A DNA stretch of 64,000 nt from Litorivivens sp041624475. GTDB lineage: Bacteria; Pseudomonadota; Gammaproteobacteria; Pseudomonadales; Spongiibacteraceae. The notes beneath the pieces are model-generated. The model searched no databases, was not told where the DNA came from, and saw nothing but the letters and a program-made list of their open reading frames with translations. Of the stretch, positions 1 to 8,150 are shown piece after piece (the stretch's first letter is position 1; each line of letters starts with the position of its first letter). The stretch lies in the NCBI RefSeq assembly GCF_041624475.1, contig NZ_JBFJUX010000008.1, forward strand, positions 1-64,000. Direction: 5' to 3'. A program made the translations under genes and the position numbers.

Positions 1-1794
1 GAGCGTTTAAAGGCCATTAATCGCGGTGTTGAACGCGACGGTGCGCTCTATCTTTTCTCCATTCGGCTAGTGCCGATTTTTCCCTTCTTTGTCATCAACC
101 TGTTAATGGCGCTCACCCCCATTCGGACCTGGACGTTTTACTGGGTCAGTCAGGTGGGTATGCTGGCTGGCACCATTGTCTACGTGAATGCCGGCACCCA
201 GCTGGCGCAGATTTCTTCGCCGGCGGGGTTGCTCTCAACCGAATTGATTGTCGCGTTCACGTTGCTGGCACTGCTGCCCTGGTTCGGCAGGGCGATTGTC
301 AATCGGGTGCAGGCTATGCGCGTGTATCGCGGCTGGCAAAAACCGAAAACCTTTGATCGCAACCTGATTGTGATTGGCGCCGGTTCCGCCGGCCTGGTCA
401 GTGCCTATATCGCAGCGACAGTTAAAGCCAGTGTGACGTTGATCGAGCGTCACCGGATGGGCGGAGACTGTCTCAACACCGGCTGTGTTCCCTCCAAGGC
501 CCTGATCAAAAGCGCTCAGGTGCAACACTTTGCGAATACCGCGCCGCGTTATGGTCTTAAAACCTTGGCGCCGGAAGCGGACTTCGCAGCCATCATGCAA
601 CGGGTGCAGTCGGTAATCAACCGCATTGAGCCCCACGATTCCGTGGAGCGCTATTCAGAGCTGGGGGTGGATTGCCGCATGGGTGAGGCGAAACTGGTGT
701 CGCCCTGGGAAGTGGAGATTCGCAGTGAGAGTGGTGATCCGGAGCGCTTGAGTGCCCGCAGTATTATTGTTGCCGCCGGCGCCCGACCGCTGGTGCCGCC
801 GTTTCCCGGTTTGGATGAGGTGGGGTACCTTACTTCCGATTCACTGTGGAATCTCGAAAAAAATCCCGGTCGCCTGCTGGTGCTTGGCGGCGGGCCAATC
901 GGTTGCGAACTGGCACAGGCATTTGCCCGCCTGGGGGCGCAGGTGACACAGGTAGAAATGCTGGCGCGTATTCTGCCGCGTGAAGATGTTGACGTAGCGC
1001 AAGCCGCAACAGAGGGGCTGCGTCGCGATGGTGTTGAGCTGCTTACGGGTCACAAGGCGGTGCGCTTCGCCCGTGAAGATAACGAAAAGGTGCTCTACGC
1101 CGAACATCAGGGGAGCACAGTCAGACTGGTGTTTGATGAAGTGCTGGTGGCTATCGGCCGTAAGGCCAACGTGGAGAGCTTCGGGCTGGAAGAGTTAGGC
1201 ATTGAATTGCGCGACAACGGCACGCTGGCGGTTAATGAGCATATGCAAACCCGTTACCCTAATATTTATGCCTGTGGCGATGTGACCGGCCCCTACCAGT
1301 TTACTCATGTGGCGGCGCATCAGGCCTGGTACGCTGCGGTGAATGCCCTGTTCGGGAAGTTCAAAAAGTTCAAGGTCGACTATTCAGTCATTCCCTGGGC
1401 GACCTTTATCAGCCCTGAAGTGGCTCGGGTCGGACTCAATGAGCAGGACGCCATTGATCAGGGTGTTGACTATGAAGTGACCCGCTATGGCATCGATGAT
1501 CTGGATCGGGCCATTGCCGACGGCAGCGATGAGGGCTTTGTCAAAGTGCTTACTGCCAAAGGTTCAGATCGTATTCTCGGGGTGACGATTGTCGGTGCCC
1601 ACGCCGGCGATCTGATTGCCGAGTATGTGCTGGCGATGAAGCACGGCATTGGCCTGAAGAAAATACTCGGCACCATTCATATCTACCCGACGCTGGCCGA
1701 GGCCAATAAGTATGCGGCGGGGGAGTGGGGTAAGGCCCACGCGCCGCAAAAGTTGCTGCAGTGGGTGGAGCGCTTTCACCGCTGGCAGCGCTAA
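1..1794 (+). CDS. TVP38/TMEM64-type membrane domain fused to mercuric-reductase-like FAD/NAD(P) disulfide oxidoreductase (5' truncated)
   Basis: The reading frame is open from base 1, so the gene starts before the window; the GTG at 70 is internal. The first ~95 visible residues form the end of a TVP38/TMEM64 (DedA-like) membrane domain: an R-x-V-P-I-F-P-F stretch followed by hydrophobic helices. From residue ~120 a flavoprotein follows, with an FAD-binding GAGSAG motif (~126-131) and the redox-active C-x4-C pair in GGDCLNTGC (Cys157, Cys162). An NAD(P)-binding GGGPIG and a second FAD motif (ACGDV) come later, then a C-terminal dimerisation domain. It ends in VERFHRWQR and lacks the C-terminal Cys pair of true mercuric reductases; no mer genes are nearby. 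The fusion arrangement is known in proteobacteria; the substrate is unknown. Confidence 0.9.
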   Translation, partial: ERLKAINRGVERDGALYLFSIRLVPIFPFFVINLLMALTPIRTWTFYWVSQVGMLAGTIVYVNAGTQLAQISSPAGLLSTELIVAFTLLALLPWFGRAIVNRVQAMRVYRGWQKPKTFDRNLIVIGAGSAGLVSAYIAATVKASVTLIERHRMGGDCLNTGCVPSKALIKSAQVQHFANTAPRYGLKTLAPEADFAAIMQRVQSVINRIEPHDSVERYSELGVDCRMGEAKLVSPWEVEIRSESGDPERLSARSIIVAAGARPLVPPFPGLDEVGYLTSDSLWNLEKNPGRLLVLGGGPIGCELAQAFARLGAQVTQVEMLARILPREDVDVAQAATEGLRRDGVELLTGHKAVRFAREDNEKVLYAEHQGSTVRLVFDEVLVAIGRKANVESFGLEELGIELRDNGTLAVNEHMQTRYPNIYACGDVTGPYQFTHVAAHQAWYAAVNALFGKFKKFKVDYSVIPWATFISPEVARVGLNEQDAIDQGVDYEVTRYGIDDLDRAIADGSDEGFVKVLTAKGSDRILGVTIVGAHAGDLIAEYVLAMKHGIGLKKILGTIHIYPTLAEANKYAAGEWGKAHAPQKLLQWVERFHRWQR

Positions 1795-2561
1795 GCCAGC
1801 TTCAGATCGACACTGACCGGGCAGTGGTCTGAACCAAAAATATCATTCCAGATCGCTGCATCTTTGATCCGGGACTTCACCAGCGAGTCGCTTCCGAGAA
1901 AATAATCTATCCGCCAGCCCACGTTTTTAGCCCGCGCGCCGGCGCGGTAGCTCCACCAACTGTACTTCACCGTTTCTGGATAAAAATAGCGAAAGGTGTC
2001 GACAAAGCCTGCCGTCACGATGTTGTCCATGCCATCAATTTCTTTCTGGGTAAAGCCGGCGCTCTTGTTGTAATTGGGTTTGGGCCGGGCAATATCGATG
2101 TCGCGGTGGGCCACATTGAAGTCGCCGCACATCAGTACCGGTTTTCGTTGCTCCAGAGTTTTAACGTAGCCCAGAAAGTCCCTATCCCAGGTTTCCCGGT
2201 AGGGCAGGCGCACCAGCTCGTTTCCAGAATTGGGGGTGTAAACCGTTAGCAGGAAATAATCCTCAAATTCGGCGGTGAGCACGCGGCCTTCTCTGTCGTG
2301 TTCCTCGATGCCGATATCGGCGAAAACCCGTATCGGCTCCTTGCGTGTCAGGATGGCCACACCGGAGTAACCCTTGCGTTCGGCGGAGTTGCTGTATACG
2401 TGGTAGCCCTCGACACCTTCCAGGGCGGCCACAACCTGATCATCCTGGGCCTTGGTTTCCTGCAGACAGAGGATGTCGGCATTCAGGCTGGCCAGTGAGT
2501 CGGCAAAGTCCTTTTTCATCACGGCTCGAATGCCGTTGACGTTCCAAGAAGCAATCCGCAT
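1791..2561 (-). CDS. xth: Exodeoxyribonuclease III (AP endonuclease, ExoA/Xth family)
   Basis: 256 residues, a normal length for this family. Mg2+-dependent 3'-5' exonuclease and AP endonuclease of base excision repair, cytosolic. Catalytic signatures are visible in order: N-terminal SWNVNGIR with Asn7, LQETK with Glu35, YTPNSG, the GDFNVAHRDID block, and the C-terminal GSDHCPV containing the Asp-His pair. The ATG at 2561 matches the conserved family start MRIASWNVNG. The stop codon overlaps the stop of the convergent flavoprotein gene by 3 bp. No operon partner is seen. The assignment is firm at family level; whether it is orthologous to E. coli XthA or to ExoA of other bacteria cannot be settled by eye. 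Confidence 0.95.
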   Translation of the reverse strand: MRIASWNVNGIRAVMKKDFADSLASLNADILCLQETKAQDDQVVAALEGVEGYHVYSNSAERKGYSGVAILTRKEPIRVFADIGIEEHDREGRVLTAEFEDYFLLTVYTPNSGNELVRLPYRETWDRDFLGYVKTLEQRKPVLMCGDFNVAHRDIDIARPKPNYNKSAGFTQKEIDGMDNIVTAGFVDTFRYFYPETVKYSWWSYRAGARAKNVGWRIDYFLGSDSLVKSRIKDAAIWNDIFGSDHCPVSVDLKLA

Positions 2562-2876
2562 TTCGCTGAGTCCCCATTCTTACAAAGCGCGCATTGTACC
2601 TCAGCGCGGTGGTGGGGTGCTTTACTACAAATGATATTGATAATGGTTCGCGTTTGCGTTTAAATGCGACGGCTTGCTTAGCCTCGCAGAACAACATTCT
2701 GAAGGCCTGCTGCTTGACCGTTCGCCCAATGCGCGATCCCCGATAAAGCCCAGTGCCGCATTGACTGTCGAGAATGTGACGGATGAAAAGTACATCGCCA
2801 GCCTTTAACGGGAGCAGGGCTAGTGAGGTGCGCCGCGTCACAGTCAGCTTACTGTTTCCCGAGTTTTTTGGCGTAT
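2562..2876. other. 315-bp intergenic region between divergent xth and PepSY gene
   Basis: No convincing gene is present. The stretch must hold the promoters of both divergent genes. It contains one Fur-like site at 2633-2651, listed separately. A GTG at 2823 could extend the PepSY reading frame upstream, but the added residues do not look like a signal or membrane segment. Confidence 0.6.
2633..2651 (+). promoter_or_regulatory. Candidate Fur box upstream of PepSY gene
   Basis: The 19 bases from 2633 match the classical Fur consensus at 14 of 19 positions by eye, with GATATT followed directly by GATAAT. It lies about 230 bp upstream of the PepSY start and about 70 bp upstream of the divergent xth start. 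PepSY-TM proteins are often iron-regulated, which makes the site plausible, but it is a sequence match only. Confidence 0.4.
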
Positions 2877-4019
2877 ATGAGTAATAAACTGCTGTTCCGT
2901 ATTCACAGCTGGTCGGCCCTTGCGGTCTGCCTGCCGCTGCTTGTGATCTGTCTGACCGGCAGCGTGCTGGTGTTCAAACACGAAATCGACAGCCTGTTGA
3001 TGCACGACAGGGTAAGGGTTGAGCCACTGCCGCAGCGGCAGAGCCTCGACACCCTGCGCGATGTGGTGAACGAGACCTACCCCCGCCACGAAGTGGTGGG
3101 TTGGACCTTGTTCGAAGATCCGGCCCGGGCGGATCTGGTGTATGTCATTGCCCACGGCAGCAGCGACTGGTCGTATCTTCTGCTGGATCAGTATCGCGCA
3201 GCGATATTGGCGCCTGTGGTCTCCACCACCCACTACCTCACCGACTGGTTGCTGGAGTTGCACTACACTCTGCTGCTGCATGATGCAGGTCTGCTGCTCA
3301 GCGGACTGATCGCGGTTATTCTCTGTCTGCTGGGGATTACCGGCCTGTGGCTGCACCGGAGCTTCTGGAAGAACCTGTTTACCTTGCGCACTAAAGCGCG
3401 ACGCGTGCTCTATTACAGCGACCTGCATAAACTGGTGGGCGCCTATGCGTCGCCGGTGCTGTTGGTTCTGGGCTTTACCGGCGCTTACTGGAACCTTACC
3501 CACTTTGCCCACGAAGTGGAGGAGCATGCCGGTGGTGAGGAGCACTATAAGATGCAGGCGCGGCTCTACAACGACGGGCTGTCACTGCAGGCTTTGCACG
3601 ATCGAAGCGAGCAGGCGCTTCCGGATTTTGATGCCACCTATATTTCCCTGCCCTGGGAGCCGGGGCAGGGCATACGCTTCTTTGGTGATATCAACAGTTC
3701 GAACCCTTTGCTGAGCCAGTACGCCAGTTCGGTTCACTTTGATGCCCAGAGCGGCGACATGAAAGATGTTTACGATATTCGCGAGCAGGGTGTGTCAGCA
3801 AAGACTATGGACAGCTTTCGCCGACTTCATTTCGGCGATTTTGCCGGGCTGCCAAGCCGCATTATCTGGTGCCTGTTCGGACTCGCGCCTGCGGTGCTTG
3901 CCTTTACCGGCGTCAGTCTGTGGCTGAAGCGACGTCCTCAGCGGCGCCGGGCGGCAGCCAAGGCGAAGGCAAGAGTGGAGTCACCGGCGCAGACACCCGG
4001 CGCCGTGCGTCGGGTCTAA
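2877..4019 (+). CDS. PepSY-associated TM helix protein (PiuB-like, iron-related inner-membrane protein)
   Basis: 380 residues from the ATG at 2877. MSNKLLFRIHSW is the typical start of PepSY-TM proteins (conserved H-x-W just before the first helix), so upstream GTG codons are not preferred. Four membrane segments can be seen: residues ~13-32, ~145-165 (LLSGLIAVILCLLGITGLWL), ~195-215 and a last one near 335-355 followed by a basic Ala/Arg-rich tail. Between them lie periplasmic PepSY-like regions. Members of this family are commonly found in siderophore or haem uptake regulons, and some act as ferric-siderophore reductases; the role here is inferred. It is followed by a weak hairpin and then a lipoprotein gene 82 bp downstream. 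Confidence 0.85.
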   Translation: MSNKLLFRIHSWSALAVCLPLLVICLTGSVLVFKHEIDSLLMHDRVRVEPLPQRQSLDTLRDVVNETYPRHEVVGWTLFEDPARADLVYVIAHGSSDWSYLLLDQYRAAILAPVVSTTHYLTDWLLELHYTLLLHDAGLLLSGLIAVILCLLGITGLWLHRSFWKNLFTLRTKARRVLYYSDLHKLVGAYASPVLLVLGFTGAYWNLTHFAHEVEEHAGGEEHYKMQARLYNDGLSLQALHDRSEQALPDFDATYISLPWEPGQGIRFFGDINSSNPLLSQYASSVHFDAQSGDMKDVYDIREQGVSAKTMDSFRRLHFGDFAGLPSRIIWCLFGLAPAVLAFTGVSLWLKRRPQRRRAAAKAKARVESPAQTPGAVRRV

Positions 4020-4025
4020 GGGCTG

Positions 4026-4044
4026 CCAGCCATCGCTGGTTTTT
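4026..4044 (+). terminator. Weak hairpin plus T-run after PepSY gene
   Basis: CCAGC, a 4-nt loop, GCTGG, then five T residues, immediately after the PepSY stop. The stem is only 5-6 bp, so it may be a weak or partial terminator. Confidence 0.35.
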
Positions 4045-4101
4045 GTTACTCCAGTGCAGGTAGTATGGTGCCCACCAAATAATCATAATCGTGGGTGACC
4101 T

Positions 4102-5169
4102 ATGACACGTCTGTTGGTGCTTGCTCTTCCTTTCCTATTGGCCGCGTGCGATGCCCAGCGCGATTTTCCCTGTGAGCCGGTAGATGACCGGGTGCCCATC
4201 TGCGGTTTGCAGGCGCCGGAAGATATTGAGCCGACCCCCGATGGCAAACACCTCATTCTGAGTCAGTTTGGCGGCATTACCGGCTCGGATTCGGGCAGCC
4301 TGATGTTGTTTGATCCGCAAACCGAAACCACACTGCCGCTGTATCCTTTGGCCAGTCAAACGGCCGAGCCGGAGGGCTGGGGCGATGCCGATTGTCCGGG
4401 CGCGCCGGGGGCGACTATTTCCCCTCATGGCATTCATCTCTCCCAGCGCAGTGACGGTCGCTGGCAGTTACTGGTGGTAAACCACGGTGGCCGTGAGTCG
4501 GTGGAATTTTTTGAGTGGCGCGATGACAGTTCGCTGCACTGGCAGGGCTGTGTAGTGTTGCCGGATGGCGCCTTCCTCAATGATTTGGTCGCAACGCCGG
4601 AAGGGGGCTTTTTGGTGACCCACATGTTTCCGAAGGACAATATCTGGGCGCTACTGCGTACCTTCTTTGGCGCGGAACGCGGTCATGTCTGGCGCTGGCG
4701 CGAAGGTGAAGGGGTGGATATCCAGCCTGGAAGCCTGGGTTCCTTCCCCAACGGTATTCAGATCAGCGGCGATGGTGAAGTCCTGTTCCTGAATCTCTAT
4801 ACCAATAACCGCGTGCGAAAAATTGCGCGCGACAGCGGCGAACACCTCGGCGAAGTGGAAGTTGCGCATCCAGACAACAGCAGCTGGTTGCCGGATGGTC
4901 GTTTGCTGGTCGCTTCTCATCCGCGCGACAAACTGCTGCCTGGCCTGTGTGGCGATGTGCACAGCGGCGCCTGCGAATCGCGATTTCAGTTGATTGCCAT
5001 CGATCCAGAGACCATGGCTGCGGAAACTCTGTTTGACCACAAGGGCGCGCCGATGGGCGCGGGAACGGTGGCAGTGGAGTGGGGCAATTACTGGTTTATC
5101 GGCTCTTATGCGGGAGACCGCCTGTTACGGGTGCCTGCGCCTACCGCCGGTGTTGAAGCTGGGAAGTAA
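4102..5169 (+). CDS. Lipoprotein with paraoxonase/arylesterase-like beta-propeller
   Basis: 355 residues with a lipoprotein signal peptide ending in lipobox LAAC (Cys16), so probably membrane-anchored in the periplasm. The rest resembles the six-bladed propeller of serum paraoxonases (PON) and related lactonases. Positions equivalent to the PON1 calcium and catalytic residues can be found in order: Glu40-Asp41 in PEDIE, His109 in SPHGI, Asn160-Asp161 in FLNDLVA, Asn217 in FPNGIQ, and Asp258-Asn259 in HPDNSSW. Their spacing (69, 51, 57, 41) is close to that of PON1 (62, 53, 56, 45). The LLVVNHGG stretch is also PON-like. A Ca2+-dependent lactonase or arylesterase is the best guess. It sits 5 bp before a DASS transporter gene, so the two are probably co-transcribed. 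An SMP-30/gluconolactonase-like role is the alternative. Confidence 0.75.
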   Translation: MTRLLVLALPFLLAACDAQRDFPCEPVDDRVPICGLQAPEDIEPTPDGKHLILSQFGGITGSDSGSLMLFDPQTETTLPLYPLASQTAEPEGWGDADCPGAPGATISPHGIHLSQRSDGRWQLLVVNHGGRESVEFFEWRDDSSLHWQGCVVLPDGAFLNDLVATPEGGFLVTHMFPKDNIWALLRTFFGAERGHVWRWREGEGVDIQPGSLGSFPNGIQISGDGEVLFLNLYTNNRVRKIARDSGEHLGEVEVAHPDNSSWLPDGRLLVASHPRDKLLPGLCGDVHSGACESRFQLIAIDPETMAAETLFDHKGAPMGAGTVAVEWGNYWFIGSYAGDRLLRVPAPTAGVEAGK

Positions 5170-5174
5170 GGCTC

Positions 5175-6548
5175 GTGAGTAACTCGAACCTGAGGCTCCT
5201 TGCGGGGCCAGTACTGGGCGGGCTGGCGGTGCTGCTGGGCTGGTCGATGGGGCTAAATCAGCACGCCACCGTTACCCTGTCAGTCACTGCCTTCTGTCTG
5301 GGCTGGTGGTTCGCCGAGGCGGTGCCGATCGCCGTGACTGCCCTGATCCCCCTGGCGGTTTTCCCGCTGTTTGGCGTGCTCAGCAAAGCCGAGGTTGCCG
5401 AGGCCTATGGCGCCTCCATTGTACTGCTGATGCTGGGCGGTTTTTTGCTGTCGCGGGCCATGGCCTATCGCGGTGCGCACTACCATCTGGCCCTGATGGC
5501 TCTGCACTGGGTGGGTGCCGGCAGTGAGCGGCGTTTGATTGTCGGGTTTATGCTGGCCTCTGCCCTGTTGAGTATGTGGATTTCAAATACCGCCACCACC
5601 CTGATGCTGCTGCCGGTGGCGCTGGCCATTCTCGATCGCTTGCAAAGACCGACACTGTCGGTGCCCCTGCTGCTGGGGATTGCCTATGCCGCCAGTATCG
5701 GCGGTATCGGTACGCCGATTGGCACACCGCCCAACCTCGTCTTCATGCAGGTCTACACGGAGCTGACTGGAGAAGAAGTCAGTTTTATTGGCTGGATGCG
5801 CTGGGGCCTGCCGGTGGTGCTGCTGTTGCTGCCGGTGGCCATGTGGTGGTTGTCGCGAGGCTTGAACAGCGCGCTGTCGGCTAGCTTGCCCGACAGGGAG
5901 CCTTGGGATGTGGCGCAAAAACGGGTGTTGTGGGTGTTTCTGGTCACGGCGCTGCTGTGGATCACTCGCAGTGAACCCTTTGGGGGCTGGTCTGGTTTGC
6001 TGGATCTACCGGGTGCCAACGATGCCACCGTGGCGTTACTGGCGGGGGCGAGCCTGTTCGCCATCGGCGACGGCAAGGGGGGCAGACTGCTGGACTGGGA
6101 GGCAACCAGAGAACTGCCCTGGGGCATTCTGATTCTGTTCGGTGGTGGGATCTGTATTGCCAAGGCCTTTGCCGCTTCGGGGCTTTCCGAGCAGGTCGCC
6201 GGAGCGGTAACTGCTCTTCAGCACTGGCCAGTACTGTTGCTACTGCTGGTGCTCTGCCTGAGCGTAACCTTCCTCACCGAAGCGACCAGCAATATGGCCA
6301 CGGCCACCCTGCTGCTGCCGATTCTGGGCGCTGCCGCGCTGGGACTGGGTTTGCCCCCGGCGTTGTTGATGGTGCCAGCGGCGATAAGCGCCAGCTGCGC
6401 CTTTACCCTGCCTATTGCCACCGCGCCGAACGCGATCGTTTACGGCAGCGGCATGATCAGCGTGCCGCAGATGGCCCGGCGCGGAGTGGTGTTGAGTGTG
6501 CTAGGGGCTGTGATCATTGCCTTGAGCAGCTTTGTGCTGATTCACTGA
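5175..6548 (+). CDS. SLC13/DASS-family sodium:anion (dicarboxylate or sulfate) symporter
   Basis: 457 residues starting at GTG 5175, 5 bp after the lipoprotein stop. It is very hydrophobic with about 11-12 membrane segments. Two repeated Ser-Asn-x signatures of the DASS fold are visible: SNTATTLMLLP (residue ~137) and TSNMATATLLLP (residue ~370). A GIGTPIGTPPNLVF block, typical of the Na+- and carboxylate-binding hairpin, lies near residue 175-190. Family members import C4-dicarboxylates, citrate or sulfate with Na+. Specificity cannot be read here. Pairing with a lactonase-like lipoprotein suggests uptake of a hydroxy- or dicarboxylic acid released outside the inner membrane; this is inference. 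Confidence 0.9.
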   Translation: MSNSNLRLLAGPVLGGLAVLLGWSMGLNQHATVTLSVTAFCLGWWFAEAVPIAVTALIPLAVFPLFGVLSKAEVAEAYGASIVLLMLGGFLLSRAMAYRGAHYHLALMALHWVGAGSERRLIVGFMLASALLSMWISNTATTLMLLPVALAILDRLQRPTLSVPLLLGIAYAASIGGIGTPIGTPPNLVFMQVYTELTGEEVSFIGWMRWGLPVVLLLLPVAMWWLSRGLNSALSASLPDREPWDVAQKRVLWVFLVTALLWITRSEPFGGWSGLLDLPGANDATVALLAGASLFAIGDGKGGRLLDWEATRELPWGILILFGGGICIAKAFAASGLSEQVAGAVTALQHWPVLLLLLVLCLSVTFLTEATSNMATATLLLPILGAAALGLGLPPALLMVPAAISASCAFTLPIATAPNAIVYGSGMISVPQMARRGVVLSVLGAVIIALSSFVLIH

Positions 6549-6709
6549 TTACTTGGCAAAATCGGTCATAAGAGGAAAAATACTGCGTCATTGGCAGCTA
6601 TCGACAGCAAGATGACAGCATTTGTCATTGTTTGTCTGGCCAGTGAGCGTAGAGTTGCAGCTCAGAATCGAATGCCGGGCCTGTCCGGCCGACAAGTGAG
6701 GTGAGAGAC

Positions 6710-7702
6710 ATGTCACAGCGTTATCCCATGCCCATGCCCTTTGGCTGGTACGCCGTTTCCTATGCCGATGAGCTGGCGCCGGGCGAGTCCCGCGCCGTGC
6801 GTTATTTCAATCAGGACCTGGTGCTGTTTCGCACCGAAAGCGGAACGCCCGTGCTGCTGGAAGCTTACTGCCCGCACCTGGGTGCTCACCTGGGTTACGG
6901 CATTCACGAAAATGAAGGCAAGGGCGGTCGTATTGAGGGCGAATCCATTGTCTGCCCCTTTCACGCCTGGAAGTTCAATGAAAAAGGCGAGTGTACCGAC
7001 GTACCTTATGCCAAGAACATGCCGCCGAAAGTGGCGGGTAAGCAGTGCCTCTATGCGTTCCCGACCCGTGAGACCAATCAGGTAATCTGGGCCTGGTATC
7101 ACCCGGAGCGCATCGACCCGCTGTGGGAAGTTGAAACCCATGAGGAGATGAACAGCGACGAGTGGTCACCGCAGGACCGCTACGACTGGACCCTGAAAAC
7201 CCACCCCCAGGAAATGGCGGAAAACGCCGCTGATCCAGCGCACTTTCGCTATGTTCACGGCACGGCGTCATTCCCCGAGTGGGAAACCACCTACGATGGA
7301 CCCAAGTCGCGCGGACTGCAGAAGGCCAATATGCCGACACCACGCGGTGAAGTGAAGGGTGAAATCCACACCGCCAGTTTTGGTCCCGGTCAGGGCTATA
7401 CCCGCTTCAAGGGCATCGCTGAAACCTGCCTGATGGGCTTGACCACACCAATCGACAACGAAACCGTGCAGATTCGCTTTGCCTTCACTCAGCCGAAGAT
7501 CAATGGTGAGGTGAAGAAAGGCGGCGTAAATGCGGCGATTGTGAAAGACATCGTCGGTCAGCTGGAAGAAGATGCGCCTATCTGGGAGCACAAGATCTAC
7601 CGCCCGCTGCCGATCCTGTGTGACGGTGATGGCCCGATTGCTAAATTCCGCAAATGGTACAGTCAGTTCTACGCTGACGGTTTCGACCCGAAAGCCCTGT
7701 AA
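6710..7702 (+). CDS. Rieske non-haem iron oxygenase, KshA-like
   Basis: 330 residues from ATG 6710, chosen over GTG 6701 because a GAGGTGA ribosome-binding site sits directly upstream. The N-terminal Rieske [2Fe-2S] domain has Cys54-x-His56 (CPHLGAH) and Cys82-x2-His85 (CPFHAW). The mononuclear iron site is Asn172-x2-Asp175-x2-His178-x4-His183 (ENAADPAHFRYVH). The CPHLGAHLG and VPYAKNMPPK wording is characteristic of the 3-ketosteroid 9-alpha-hydroxylase (KshA)/Daf36 group, so hydroxylation of a steroid-like substrate is plausible. Such enzymes need a ferredoxin-type reductase (KshB), and none is encoded nearby. The gene stands alone and ends at a strong terminator. Confidence 0.85.
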   Translation: MSQRYPMPMPFGWYAVSYADELAPGESRAVRYFNQDLVLFRTESGTPVLLEAYCPHLGAHLGYGIHENEGKGGRIEGESIVCPFHAWKFNEKGECTDVPYAKNMPPKVAGKQCLYAFPTRETNQVIWAWYHPERIDPLWEVETHEEMNSDEWSPQDRYDWTLKTHPQEMAENAADPAHFRYVHGTASFPEWETTYDGPKSRGLQKANMPTPRGEVKGEIHTASFGPGQGYTRFKGIAETCLMGLTTPIDNETVQIRFAFTQPKINGEVKKGGVNAAIVKDIVGQLEEDAPIWEHKIYRPLPILCDGDGPIAKFRKWYSQFYADGFDPKAL

Positions 7703-7727
7703 TTCTCGGCAAACAGTCGGGATCGTG

Positions 7728-7758
7728 AAAGGAGGCCTGGTGCCTCCTTTCTTTTTTT
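7728..7758 (+). terminator. Rho-independent terminator after Rieske oxygenase gene
   Basis: Nine-bp stem AAAGGAGGC / GCCTCCTTT with a short loop, followed by a T-rich run. It lies 25 bp after the stop of the oxygenase gene. Confidence 0.85.
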
Positions 7759-7805
7759 CGGAAACCTGCTAAGGTTTAGCCCGAAATTTTGTTTGTGCGG
7801 TAGCA

Positions 7806-8150
7806 ATGAAATTACATAATAAGGCCATTGGAATGGCCGCACTGCTGCTTTTACAGGTAGTAGGCCTGTCTCAGGTAATAGCCGATTGCAAAGAACCTCC
7901 GATGCCAGTAGTACCGGATGGAAGTACGGCTGACAAGCAGACCATGCTCGAAGCTTACCGGGAAATGCGCAACTATCAGGCCCGGGCGCAGAGCTTTCTG
8001 GACTGTATCGATGCGCTCAAGGTGTCGGAACCGGATGTGGATGTAGAAATCCTGCTGGAGCGACTGAACGCCTACAACCGCACGGTGGAAAACATGGATA
8101 GTGTATCGCGCAAGGTGCACGCTGAGCTGGATACCTTCAATACCCGCTAA
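7806..8150 (+). CDS. Small secreted protein of unknown function
   Basis: 114 residues. An N-terminal signal peptide (MKLHNKAIGMAALLLLQVVG..., cleavage probably after VIA near residue 26) precedes a mostly helical, charged body with two Cys residues (near 28 and 67) that could form a disulfide. Residues ~45-110 have heptad-like leucines and may form a coiled coil. I do not recognise the family. It follows a terminator and its stop overlaps that of murI on the other strand by 4 bp, so it is probably a single-gene transcript. Confidence 0.7.
   Translation: MKLHNKAIGMAALLLLQVVGLSQVIADCKEPPMPVVPDGSTADKQTMLEAYREMRNYQARAQSFLDCIDALKVSEPDVDVEILLERLNAYNRTVENMDSVSRKVHAELDTFNTR

Noticed and set aside
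1..1794. Mercury resistance (merA)
   Set aside because: No merR/merT/merP genes, no N-terminal metal-binding domain and no C-terminal Cys pair.
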